DNA from: SHZI01 sp031395645
GTDB lineage: Bacteria > Pseudomonadota > Gammaproteobacteria > Steroidobacterales > GCA-2729495
DNA length: 21,914 bases
Reading direction: 5' to 3'
NCBI GenBank assembly: GCA_031395645.1
Contig: JANNJM010000011.1
Location: forward strand, 1-21,914
The position numbers and the translations under genes are program-made. Under the pieces are notes generated by a model. It saw only the letters and a program-made list of their open reading frames with translations. It was not told where the DNA came from and searched no databases. Shown one piece after another: positions 7,364 through 14,615 of the stretch (within the stretch, counting starts at the first letter, position 1; every line of letters starts with the position of its first letter).

Positions 7364-9178
7364 TCAGGTGCCGTATTGGCGCTGATCGCGCGACGGCCGG
7401 TTGGCCTCATCGCCGGCCTTCGGATGCTGCAGCGTGAACTTCTGCATGTCCCAGGCCGCGGTGGGGCAGCGCTCGGCACACAAGCCGCAGTGCACGCAAA
7501 GGTCTTCGTCCTTGACCATGACACGACCAGTCTGCGGCAGCGGGCCGGAGACAAAAAGATCCTGGGTGACATTTGGCGCCGGGGCGGTCAGCCGGCCGCG
7601 AAGTTCCGCCTCCGTGCCCACTGGCGTCATCGTGAGGCAGTCGACCGGGCAGACATCGACGCAGGCGTCGCACTCGATGCACAGCTTGTCAGTGAACACC
7701 GTCTGCACGTCGCAGTTCAGGCAGCGCTCGACCTCCTCCGCAAACTGCTCCGCGGTAAAACCGAGCTCCACCTCGATATTCAGTTTCTGGAAGCGCTCCT
7801 TGAGCCCCACGTGGGGCATCAGCCGGCGCTCGGCACTGTTGTAATTGTTGCTGTAGGCCCACTCGTGCATGCCCATCTTGGAGGTCTGCAGGTTCATGCC
7901 GTCCGGCAGGCGGTCCGACACGGACTCGCCCTGGCAGTGCTTGTGGATCGAGATCGCGGCCTGGTGGCCGTGCTCAACTGCCCAGATGATGTTCTTGGGC
8001 CCGAAGGCCGAATCACCACCGAAGAACACGCCGGGACGGCTTGATTCGAAAGTTTTCTCGCCGATCTTCGGCACGTCCCACTTGTCGAACTCGATGCCAA
8101 GATCGCGTTCGATCCACGGAAAGGCGTTCTCCTGGCCGACCGCCACCACGATGTCATCGGCGGGGAGCATTTCCTCTCCGACAATGCGTTCGGCCGTAAT
8201 CCGGCCCTTCGCGTCGATGTCGTACTCCATGATGTCGAAGAGCATGCCCCGGAGCTTGCCGCCCTCAGTGACGAAGGCCTTGGGCGACCGGTTGATCACG
8301 ATCTCGACGTGTTCTTCTTCTGCATCGTCCAGCTCCCAGACCGAGGCCTTGAAGAACTGCCGTGGCTTGCGGGCCATCACCTTCACGCTCTTGGCGCCTA
8401 GGCGGAGCGACGTGCGGCAGCAGTCCATCGCCGTGTTGCCCACGCCGATGATCAGCACCTTCTCGCCGATGGTCTTGATGTGCTCGAAAGCGACAGCCTC
8501 GAGCCAGTCGATGCCGATGTGCACCCGGGCGGCATCATCATACCGGCCGGGCAGCTTCAGCTCCTTGCCCTTCGGCGCACCGGTGCCGACGAAGATGGCA
8601 TCAAAGCCGTCGGCAAGCAGCAGCTTCATGCTCTCGATGCGATGGCCAACCTTGAGTTCCGCGCCCATACCGACGATGTCGTCGATCTCGCGGTCGAGCA
8701 CTTCGGCCGGCAGGCGAAACGACGGAATGTTCGACCGCATCAGGCCACCAGGCACCCGCAGGCCTTCGAAAATCACAACCTCGTAGCCGAGAGGAATCAG
8801 GTCGTTGGCGACCGTCAGCGACGCAGGCCCGGCGCCAACGCAGGCCACGCGCAGGCCATTCTTCCTGGCGGGCGCCTTCGGCAGCCGGTCGGTGTAGTCG
8901 TCCGCCAGATCGGCCGCTACGCGCTTCAGCCGGCAGATAGCGACCGGCTTGTCTTCCACGCGTCCGCGGCGGCAGGCCGGTTCGCAGGGCCGGTCGCACA
9001 CGCGACCGAGAATGCCCGGAAAGACGTTCGACTCGCGATTCAGCAGGAAGGCCTCGGTGTACTGGCCCTGGGCGATCAGGCGGATGTAACCCGGAACATC
9101 GGTGTGTGCGGGACAAGCCCACTGGCAGTCGACGACCTTGTGGAAGTAGTCGGGATTCTTGATATCAGTTGGCTGCAT
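7364..9178 (-). CDS. GltD-like FAD/NAD(P) oxidoreductase with C-terminal 2[4Fe-4S] ferredoxin domain
   Basis: This 604-residue electron-transfer protein resembles the small subunit of glutamate synthase. The N-terminal Fe-S region has Cys18, Cys22, Cys61, Cys65 and Cys69 (CQWACP; CDRPCEPAC). An FAD Rossmann motif follows (VACVGAGPAS, 111-120), then an NAD(P) Rossmann motif (VLIIGVGNTAMDCC, 241-254) and the late flavoprotein motif FFGGDSAFGP (385-394). The C-terminus adds two ferredoxin clusters: Cys500/503/506/510 and Cys561/564/567/571. Encoded first in the operon with korA and korB, it most likely passes electrons between the Kor core and NAD(P). From memory, a three-subunit 2-oxoglutarate:NADP oxidoreductase of similar subunit sizes was described in Azoarcus evansii. 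An AAGG ribosome site precedes the ATG at 9178. No GltB-like partner lies nearby, so a glutamate synthase role is unlikely. Confidence 0.9.
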   Translation of the reverse strand: MQPTDIKNPDYFHKVVDCQWACPAHTDVPGYIRLIAQGQYTEAFLLNRESNVFPGILGRVCDRPCEPACRRGRVEDKPVAICRLKRVAADLADDYTDRLPKAPARKNGLRVACVGAGPASLTVANDLIPLGYEVVIFEGLRVPGGLMRSNIPSFRLPAEVLDREIDDIVGMGAELKVGHRIESMKLLLADGFDAIFVGTGAPKGKELKLPGRYDDAARVHIGIDWLEAVAFEHIKTIGEKVLIIGVGNTAMDCCRTSLRLGAKSVKVMARKPRQFFKASVWELDDAEEEHVEIVINRSPKAFVTEGGKLRGMLFDIMEYDIDAKGRITAERIVGEEMLPADDIVVAVGQENAFPWIERDLGIEFDKWDVPKIGEKTFESSRPGVFFGGDSAFGPKNIIWAVEHGHQAAISIHKHCQGESVSDRLPDGMNLQTSKMGMHEWAYSNNYNSAERRLMPHVGLKERFQKLNIEVELGFTAEQFAEEVERCLNCDVQTVFTDKLCIECDACVDVCPVDCLTMTPVGTEAELRGRLTAPAPNVTQDLFVSGPLPQTGRVMVKDEDLCVHCGLCAERCPTAAWDMQKFTLQHPKAGDEANRPSRDQRQYGT

Positions 9179-9227
9179 AGGGCCTTGGAACTGCGGGGGG
9201 CTGAGTAACTGTCAGAAAAGCCGCACG

Positions 9228-9233
9228 ATTATA
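9228..9233 (-). promoter_or_regulatory. Candidate -10 box for the kor operon
   Basis: The minus strand reads a perfect TATAAT here, 50 bp upstream of the flavoprotein start codon, in the 105-bp spacer before the divergent nitrilase-like gene. The -35 region is weak (ATTTGC at a 17-bp spacing), so activation by a regulator is possible. The overlapping plus-strand TATACA could serve the divergent gene. Confidence 0.4.
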
Positions 9234-9301
9234 CATAGCCGTTCCGCGCCGCAAATCCTCAGTTGACGCGGCCCCGCCCTTAAGTGAAACAATGCAGCGA
9301 G

Positions 9302-10381
9302 ATGAGCACTCAAGCGCCAGACCGACCGCCACCCGAACGCTACGCTGCCTTAGCCCTCCAGCTGGCGACCGCCTGCATCAACGACTGCCGTGACCGGACA
9401 GCGGCCAGGGAGCGCATGGCCCGGAACCTGGCGCGGGTTGGCGCCTCAGTGGCTGCCAGCAAGGGCTTCATCCGGCAGTTCAGCGGCATCGACGTCAAGC
9501 TCGTCGTGCTGCCCGAGTACTTTCTGACCGGCTTCCCGATGGGTGAGTCCATTCCGGTCTGGCGAGACAAGGCGGCCCTTGTGATCGATGGGCCCGAGTA
9601 CCAGGGGCTGGCGGACATCGCCGCGAAGTCGGAGGTCTATCTGGCGGGCAATGCCTACGAGGTAGACCCCCACTTCCCGGAACTGTATTTCCAGACCTGC
9701 TTCATCATCGCACCCAGCCGCGAAACGGTGCTGCGCTACCGCCGGATGATTTCACTGTCAGGGCCCACCCCCTACGACGTCTGGGCCCGGTACCTGGAAA
9801 TCTATGGCCTCGACGGGGTGTTCCCGGTGGCCGACACGCCGATCGGCCAGCTGGCCGCGATCGCGTCGGAGGAAATCCAGTACCCGGAGATTGCCCGGAT
9901 GGGGGCCATGCGCGGTGCCGAGGTCTTCGTCCACTCTTCCAGCGAGGTTGGCAGCCCGTCGGTCTCGCCCAAGGAGCTCGGCCGCCGGGCCCGGGCGGCG
10001 GAGAATATCGCGTATGTGGTGTCAGCCAACTCGGCGGCACTCACGGGCACGCCAATCCCGGCGGAGTCCACCACGGGCATGTCGAAGGTGGTCGATTACT
10101 ACGGACAGATCCTGGCGGAAGCGGCCCCTGGCGGTGAGTCGATGGTGGCCTACGCGACTATCGACCTTGGCGCCCTGCGCGCCTGCCGGGGCAAGACGGG
10201 GTTATCGAACGTGCTCGTCCGTCAGCCCTACCAGGCCTACGCGGACAGCTATCGGGACACGGTGTTCCACCCGGCAAACCTGCTGCTGGATGGCGGTAAG
10301 GCGCGGGTGCCCGAGCGGCGGGAGTTCACGGAGTGGCAGCGCGCAGATATCACGCGACTGACGAAGCGCGGCGTTCTCTAA
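9302..10381 (+). CDS. Nitrilase-superfamily protein lacking the catalytic Cys and Lys (probable pseudoenzyme)
   Basis: This protein of about 359 residues has the carbon-nitrogen hydrolase fold pattern. The catalytic Glu is present in VVLPEYFLTG. The usual YRK motif with catalytic Lys reads RYRRMIS (Arg), and the usual Cys in the C-x-D/E-x-x-x-P-E motif is Ser in ASEEIQYPEIARMGAMRGAE (TCG codon at 9866-9868). The rest is well kept, including the surrounding strand and HSSSEVGSP, so it is not a decayed gene. It might be an inactive scaffold, a binding protein, or an enzyme using Ser. The ATG at 9302 is chosen; a GTG at 9284 in the same frame adds six residues and neither has a clear ribosome site. 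It is divergent from the kor operon. Its 3' end is followed by a hairpin at 10401-10422. Confidence 0.85.
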   Translation: MSTQAPDRPPPERYAALALQLATACINDCRDRTAARERMARNLARVGASVAASKGFIRQFSGIDVKLVVLPEYFLTGFPMGESIPVWRDKAALVIDGPEYQGLADIAAKSEVYLAGNAYEVDPHFPELYFQTCFIIAPSRETVLRYRRMISLSGPTPYDVWARYLEIYGLDGVFPVADTPIGQLAAIASEEIQYPEIARMGAMRGAEVFVHSSSEVGSPSVSPKELGRRARAAENIAYVVSANSAALTGTPIPAESTTGMSKVVDYYGQILAEAAPGGESMVAYATIDLGALRACRGKTGLSNVLVRQPYQAYADSYRDTVFHPANLLLDGGKARVPERREFTEWQRADITRLTKRGVL

Positions 10382-10388
10382 ACCGAAG

Positions 10389-10422
10389 CCTACAAAACAA
10401 GAAACCCGCCGAAGCGGGTTTC
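10389..10422 (-). terminator. Rho-independent terminator of the VPLPA-CTERM gene
   Basis: On the minus strand GAAACCCGC-TTCG-GCGGGTTTC forms a perfect 9-bp stem with a stable UUCG tetraloop, followed by TTGTTTTGT. It begins 22 bp after the stop codon of the 10445-11071 gene. On the plus strand an A-rich run precedes the stem and no T-tract follows, so termination of the nitrilase-like gene here would be weaker. Confidence 0.88.
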
Positions 10423-10444
10423 CTGGTGCCGCCTGGGTGTGGAA

Positions 10445-11071
10445 TCAGGCCGTGGTTTTCCGCCGCAGCAAGCCCATCAGGCCAAACGCCGAACCGAACA
10501 GCCAAGCGGCGGCGGGAATCGGGACCACCACGTTGCCGCCAAAATAGGCACTGGTCTCGCCGGACACTGGCGTCATGCCGGCCACGTGGGCGGCGAAGTA
10601 GTAAGTACCCTGGGCACCACCAGCACCTGCCACGGCGTAGTCGCCGACCACATCTCCCGATATTCCGGTAATGCGGAAGGCGAGCGGGTTCTGCCGGTTG
10701 CTGCCGGTGCCGGATTCGCGAAGCTGGTACGCCCCGAAGCCGTCGAGGTTACCGCTGCCCGTCGACCAGCCGGCGGGATCAATGATGTTGGCCGCGGTGA
10801 GCGTTTGTGTCGAATTGAAGCCGAACGCCTGGATACCAAAATTGGAGCCGGCGGATATCGTGAGTGATGCCAACGGTGTTACCAGGAACTCGATGTCGCC
10901 GGGATTGGAAATGCTGTCGGAAATCGTCACCTGCAGGTAATTGACACCATCGGGCCAGGAGCCCTCGGTGTTGCTCTGGTTCAGGAAGTAGGACACGGAC
11001 GCGGCATTAGCAACGCCTGCAGCGAACAGCGTCAGAGTGGCAACAGCCAGGCTGCGCAACGATTTATTCAT
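10445..11071 (-). CDS. VPLPA-CTERM (PEP-CTERM-like) sorted envelope protein
   Basis: This 208-residue secreted protein has an N-terminal signal peptide (MNKSLRSLAVATLTLFAAGV, cleavage near ANA) and a C-terminal tripartite sorting signal: VPIPAAAWLFG (183-193), a hydrophobic helix (SAFGLMGLL) and a basic end (RRK). This fits the VPLPA-CTERM variant of PEP-CTERM proteins, which are processed by an exosortase in Gram-negative bacteria that make extracellular polysaccharide. The middle is a beta-rich, Gly/Ser/Asn-rich domain I do not recognise. No exosortase or polysaccharide gene lies in the window, as is usual for dispersed substrates. The ATG at 11071 has a GGGGGA ribosome site 8 bases upstream. 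It appears to be a single-gene unit with its own terminator. The sorting signal is clear; the function is unknown. Confidence 0.9.
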   Translation of the reverse strand: MNKSLRSLAVATLTLFAAGVANAASVSYFLNQSNTEGSWPDGVNYLQVTISDSISNPGDIEFLVTPLASLTISAGSNFGIQAFGFNSTQTLTAANIIDPAGWSTGSGNLDGFGAYQLRESGTGSNRQNPLAFRITGISGDVVGDYAVAGAGGAQGTYYFAAHVAGMTPVSGETSAYFGGNVVVPIPAAAWLFGSAFGLMGLLRRKTTA

Positions 11072-11333
11072 GGACGATTTCCCCCGAAAACAAAGCCTAT
11101 TTAGTGTTCTTAGATCGGGTCAAAGCACCCGGCTTAACTGAGAAACTACGTCCCAACCCCCCCCCGCGTCAATCAATTGTTTGCTGCGCTCCGCGATCGC
11201 TCGCGGACGGGATCCGCATTCTGTCAAATCACCAGTCCAGCCGCGGCGTGCCGGGCGGCAACCGGGCGCTGCTTCGGTCAGGTTCCCGCACTGGCCGAGC
11301 GCGCGTTGCTGGATTTTGCGCAACGGCGCTCGG
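11072..11333. other. Noncoding region upstream of the VPLPA-CTERM gene
   Basis: I see no credible gene in these 262 bases. They contain a run of nine C residues (11157-11165), a small inverted repeat CGGGT-caaagc-ACCCG (11116-11131) close to the expected promoter of the minus-strand gene, a short hairpin CCGCGA-tcgc-TCGCGG (11191-11206), and a long imperfect hairpin at 11295-11333 just after the GH3 gene. No sigma-70 or sigma-54 promoter could be placed with confidence. Confidence 0.6.
11295..11333 (-). terminator. Stem-loop after the GH3 gene
   Basis: CCGAGCGCGCGTTGC (11295-11309) pairs with GCAACGGCGCTCGG (11320-11333) with one bulged base and a 10-base loop. It starts immediately downstream of the GH3 stop codon on the minus strand. 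There is no T-tract after it, so it is an RNA 3'-end structure or a weak or factor-assisted terminator rather than a textbook intrinsic one. Confidence 0.45.
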
Positions 11334-13082
11334 TTATGCGGTTAGAACGGCTCCGCGATCCAGCAGCTGGCGCTGCTCCGCGTTACGCAGCAGTTTTGGC
11401 ACCTTCACCTGGTTGGCGTTGATGCCCGCGGCCTGCTCCCGCGCAAGCGCCAGCAACTGTTCGAAGGTCCCGGCCCCGACCAGACGCAGGTCCACGGCAT
11501 CCAGTCTGCCATTGGCGCGACCGAGCGTGGCGTAGGACGGGTTCTCAATTGCCAGCAATGCATCCAGTCGTGCCGCGAGCCGCGCGACGTTCGCTCCGTT
11601 CGCTGCATCCGCCAGCTCGACATAAGCCACGTAGCGGTAGGGCAGCATGCCGATCTCGGGCCAGATCGTGAAGTCCGTGAGCCCCGCCTCGCCACCGAGC
11701 TGCTCCCTGGCCAGTTGGTTGAAGGCGCTGCGGAAATGCAGCTCCGTCGTCTTCTCGCCGACGAGATCCAAGACGTTGCCGCGCCGGTGGTCGAACTCGA
11801 AGACCGGCGTGCTGCCCGCGAAGTCGACGATCCGCACCACGTCACCGAGCCGGTAGCGATACAACCCGGCGTGGTTCGTTATGACCACTTCGTAGCACTG
11901 GCCCTTTTCCACGGCACCGATGCCCACAGCCCGGGGACTCGCTGCATCCAGTTCGCTCATGGGCAGGAACTCGAAATGCACGGCACCGAGAGCGAACACG
12001 TAGCGCTCCGGCGCATCGCCCCACAGGTTGATGCCTACCATCCCTTCGGTCGCGCCGAAGCAGGTTGTGTAGAGCGCAGGACCAGGGCCAGCCAGCGCAC
12101 GGAGCCGCGGCAGGCTTACAGCAAAGGCACCGCTCACGACGGAGCTCAGCACCTTGAGTTGCGGCCAGAGGCGGGTCATACGGCCTACGGAATCCCGGGC
12201 GAACTCCTGCTCCACGAACCGGGCCCGCTCTGGCGCCGGTCGCAGCAGCCCGGTCAGCGTCGCACGCTCTTCCACGCTGAGGGCCAGGTCGCTGGCGAGA
12301 CCCCCGCTGGCGATGTCCCTCACGAGGTCCGCCCCACGCCGCTCAATCAGGCCCATCCAGGTCACAATGTGACTGCAATAGATGGCCTCGATGCAGCCGA
12401 GGTCCGGTGCGCGGAGCGCAAATAGCGCGTGCAGATAGAGCGCCGTCGGGTAGTCCTGCACGGTCAGTACTTCGGCAGGAAACACCCAGAACGGCGGCGC
12501 AAATTTCAGGATCCGGCGGATGCCGGCACCACTCGGATTGCCCACAGGAATGCCAGCGGCCGTCTGCCGCCCCGGCTGGCTCGCCACCATCAGCGTTGCC
12601 GTCGGCTGCCGGAAGCCAAGACCCGGCGTGCAGGCAGCCCGCGCCGCGGGCGTCAGCAGGGCGATGAAACGAAGCGCCGCATTCTGTTGCCGGGAGGTGA
12701 CCGGGAACAGCTTGGGATCACCGGTGGTCCCCGACGTACTGACAAACAGGCGCGGCCGGCCGGGAAACATGACGTCGGGAGCGCCATTTGCCATCCGCTC
12801 GAAGGACTCGCGAAAGTCGTCGTAGGTACTGACTGGCAGGGCGCTGGCATAGACCACCTCCACAGCGGCGGCACCGGCAATTCCTGCAAAGTCGTGCCGC
12901 CGTCCAAACTCACTCGCCGCGTTTCGCCGGAGGATGTGGCGCAATGTAGCCGCGTTGACTTCTGGTCCCGTGAGCAGCCGGCGCCGAAAGCGCGCGAGCG
13001 CAGCCCTACAGGCCAGCTCCCACAGGGGCAGCAATAGCCGGTAACCCGGCAGAGAGCGGTTGGGACGCGCCGTGGCCAGCAT
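11334..13082 (-). CDS. GH3 family acyl-adenylating enzyme (auxin-responsive GH3-like)
   Basis: This 582-residue protein belongs to the GH3 branch of the ANL adenylate-forming superfamily; plant members adenylate hormone carboxylates (auxin, jasmonate, benzoates) and join them to amino acids. Visible motifs are the phosphate-binding loop STSGTTGDPK (115-124), the ATP motif CFGATEGM (341-348), YRYRLGDVV (408-416) and FDHRRGNVLDLVGEKTTE (430-447). Length fits GH3 enzymes. Bacterial substrates are unknown, so only an acid-activating or acyl-amidating activity can be inferred. The ATG at 13082 avoids overlap with the upstream SDR gene (22-bp gap); an ATG at 13184 in the same frame would add 34 residues without family similarity. 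The upstream gene on the same strand encodes a membrane-anchored NAD(P)-binding protein and is probably in the same operon. An imperfect hairpin follows. Confidence 0.9.
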   Translation of the reverse strand: MLATARPNRSLPGYRLLLPLWELACRAALARFRRRLLTGPEVNAATLRHILRRNAASEFGRRHDFAGIAGAAAVEVVYASALPVSTYDDFRESFERMANGAPDVMFPGRPRLFVSTSGTTGDPKLFPVTSRQQNAALRFIALLTPAARAACTPGLGFRQPTATLMVASQPGRQTAAGIPVGNPSGAGIRRILKFAPPFWVFPAEVLTVQDYPTALYLHALFALRAPDLGCIEAIYCSHIVTWMGLIERRGADLVRDIASGGLASDLALSVEERATLTGLLRPAPERARFVEQEFARDSVGRMTRLWPQLKVLSSVVSGAFAVSLPRLRALAGPGPALYTTCFGATEGMVGINLWGDAPERYVFALGAVHFEFLPMSELDAASPRAVGIGAVEKGQCYEVVITNHAGLYRYRLGDVVRIVDFAGSTPVFEFDHRRGNVLDLVGEKTTELHFRSAFNQLAREQLGGEAGLTDFTIWPEIGMLPYRYVAYVELADAANGANVARLAARLDALLAIENPSYATLGRANGRLDAVDLRLVGAGTFEQLLALAREQAAGINANQVKVPKLLRNAEQRQLLDRGAVLTA

Positions 13083-13104
13083 CACGCTGTCGGTCAGGCG
13101 GGCT

Positions 13105-13896
13105 TCAGTTCCTTGGAATCGACCAGAACCGGGTCCGTTCCGGATCGAAGGCGTGGTAAACCTTGCCGATCGCGCGGGGATCATCCAGCGCCTGCACCGT
13201 CAGCGCAGCGACGTCGGCGCGGCGGATCCAGCTCATGGATCGCGTGTCTTCGGTCAGGTAGGCCTGGCCCTGGGCTTCCTTGTTCAGCAATCCACCCGGA
13301 CGAATGATCGTGTACTCGAGCCCGCTCGTCTTCAGGTAATCCTCGGCCTTGGTCTTCTCGGGCGTCACCGTGCGCAGGAAGTACCGCGAGAGTGCGGGCG
13401 CTGCCTTCAGCGACTCCCCGGCACCAATCATCGTGACCAGCAGGAACCGCTTGACGCCCGCAAAGCGGGCCGCATCGATGGCGTTGCGGTTGCCGTCGAA
13501 GTCGGGCCGCGGACCCTTGAGGCTGGTACCACCAAGCGTCGAGATGACAGCCCGGAACTGGCCACCGGCTGGAACCGCCGCGATGGCCGTCGCCACGTCC
13601 GGCGGATTCATGACGTCACCGCGGACGATGCGGGCGCCAAGGACTTCCGCGGCGCTGGCGTCCGAGCCGGGTCGAACGAGGACGACGACATCGTCACCCC
13701 GGGCACGCAGCAGACGAACGACTTCCAGCCCCGTCGCACGGTTGCCACCGATCACGAGCACAGAGCCGGTTCCCGGCGTGGTCGCCGCCGGGCTCAACTC
13801 CGCCACAGGCCAGTCCGCCTCGATGCCGGAGAACCCCACCCAGGCGATCAGCGCCACGATCAGGCCAAGGAAAATCGTCAGTTTCGGATATTTCAT
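13105..13896 (-). CDS. Membrane-anchored NAD(P)-binding SDR (NmrA/atypical SDR type)
   Basis: This 263-residue protein starts with an uncleaved-looking signal anchor (residues 4-22, PKLTIFLGLIVALIAWVGF), then a Rossmann domain with the atypical glycine motif VIGGNRATGLEVVRLL (48-63) and a following arginine (VLVRPGSD) that suggests NADP(H). The segment EKTKAEDYLKTSGLEYTIIRPGG is typical of the atypical SDR group (NAD(P)H-binding, PF13460-like), which often lack the catalytic Tyr-x-x-x-Lys and act as reductases, isomerases or redox sensors. It lies directly upstream of the GH3 gene and is divergent from the SCO gene. The N-terminal anchor would place the domain on the periplasmic side if it is exported, which is odd for an NAD(P) protein, or leave it tethered in the cytoplasm. 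Substrate unknown. Confidence 0.85.
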   Translation of the reverse strand: MKYPKLTIFLGLIVALIAWVGFSGIEADWPVAELSPAATTPGTGSVLVIGGNRATGLEVVRLLRARGDDVVVLVRPGSDASAAEVLGARIVRGDVMNPPDVATAIAAVPAGGQFRAVISTLGGTSLKGPRPDFDGNRNAIDAARFAGVKRFLLVTMIGAGESLKAAPALSRYFLRTVTPEKTKAEDYLKTSGLEYTIIRPGGLLNKEAQGQAYLTEDTRSMSWIRRADVAALTVQALDDPRAIGKVYHAFDPERTRFWSIPRN

Positions 13897-13962
13897 TCGG
13901 TACTTTCACATCGGGGAAATTGCTGTCAGGGACAAGCATACAGCGAGCTAATATGCCGAGTG

Positions 13963-13969
13963 AAAGGAG
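13963..13969 (+). promoter_or_regulatory. Shine-Dalgarno deciding the SCO start
   Basis: AAAGGAG lies 7 bases before the TTG at 13977 in the SCO reading frame. The other possible in-frame starts (ATG 13953, TTG 13920) have no comparable site. A TAATAT -10-like box at 13949-13954 would also put the transcript start after those alternatives. Confidence 0.6.
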
Positions 13970-13976
13970 TTCGCCG

Positions 13977-14600
13977 TTGTCACAGCGCATATGGATGCCA
14001 CTGCTGCTGCTTGCTGCCGGACTTGCGGGCATCGGCCTCGGCCGCGCGTTCTTTGCACCGGCGAGCACCAGCACGCCGGTTCTGGAGTCCGGCACCTGGC
14101 TCACGCCGGCGAGGCCACTGCCGGCCTTCGCACTGGTCGACCAGGATGGGACGGCGGCCGGGCCAGAGCGTTTTCAGGGCCACTGGACGCTGGTCTTCTT
14201 TGGTTTTACGCACTGTCCGGAGGCCTGCCCAACGACCCTGGCTTTGCTGGGCCTGGTACGGCGAGCGCTCGTCGAGACGCTCCCGATCGAGCAAGTACCT
14301 GCCGTCCTGCTGGTTAGCGTCGACCCGGAGCGTGACACTCCGACCGTGCTGAAATCTTACCTGGCGGGCTTCGACCCGAACTTCTCCGGACTGACCGGTG
14401 ATCCGGAGGCGCTACGCGCGTTCGCCACAGCGCTTGGAGTTCCGTACCGGAAAATCCCGATGGACGGCGACTACATGATGGATCACAGCACGGCCATCAT
14501 GCTGGTGAATCCTGCCGGCCAGCTGGCGGCGCTCTTCGCGGGTCCACATGTCGCGGACGTCCTGATCCGGGACGTTCGCCGAAGCCTCGGTAACAACTAG
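13977..14600 (+). CDS. SCO1/SenC family copper chaperone
   Basis: This 207-residue membrane-anchored protein has a thioredoxin-like fold and delivers copper to the CuA site of cytochrome c oxidase, or acts as a thiol-disulfide reductase in that assembly. The copper ligands are Cys80 and Cys84 (FTHCPEACP) and His170 (MMDHSTAIMLV). SVDPERDTP is the conserved family strand. One N-terminal helix (WMPLLLLAAGLAGIGLGRAF) anchors it in the inner membrane, facing the periplasm. I choose the TTG start at 13977 because of a strong AAAGGAG seven bases upstream; ATG at 13953 would add eight residues. It is divergent from the SDR gene and convergent with dihydroorotase, with only 15 bp between the two stop codons. 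No oxidase subunits are in the window. Confidence 0.92.
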   Translation: MSQRIWMPLLLLAAGLAGIGLGRAFFAPASTSTPVLESGTWLTPARPLPAFALVDQDGTAAGPERFQGHWTLVFFGFTHCPEACPTTLALLGLVRRALVETLPIEQVPAVLLVSVDPERDTPTVLKSYLAGFDPNFSGLTGDPEALRAFATALGVPYRKIPMDGDYMMDHSTAIMLVNPAGQLAALFAGPHVADVLIRDVRRSLGNN

Positions 14601-14614
14601 CCGGCACGCGCCGG
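14601..14614. terminator. Small hairpin between convergent SCO and dihydroorotase genes
   Basis: CCGGC-ACGC-GCCGG fills almost the whole 15-bp gap between the two stop codons. It is symmetric, so it could serve both strands, but it is short and lacks T-tracts. It is a weak candidate for a bidirectional transcript end. Confidence 0.25.
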
Positions 14615-14615
14615 T

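Noticed and set aside
11120..11323. 67-residue minus-strand open frame in the region upstream of the VPLPA-CTERM gene
   Set aside because: No ribosome site or family features, and it overlaps a hairpin; likely chance.
13060..14352. 430-residue plus-strand open frame spanning the SDR and SCO genes
   Set aside because: It crosses two well-supported genes in other frames and shows no protein-family features.
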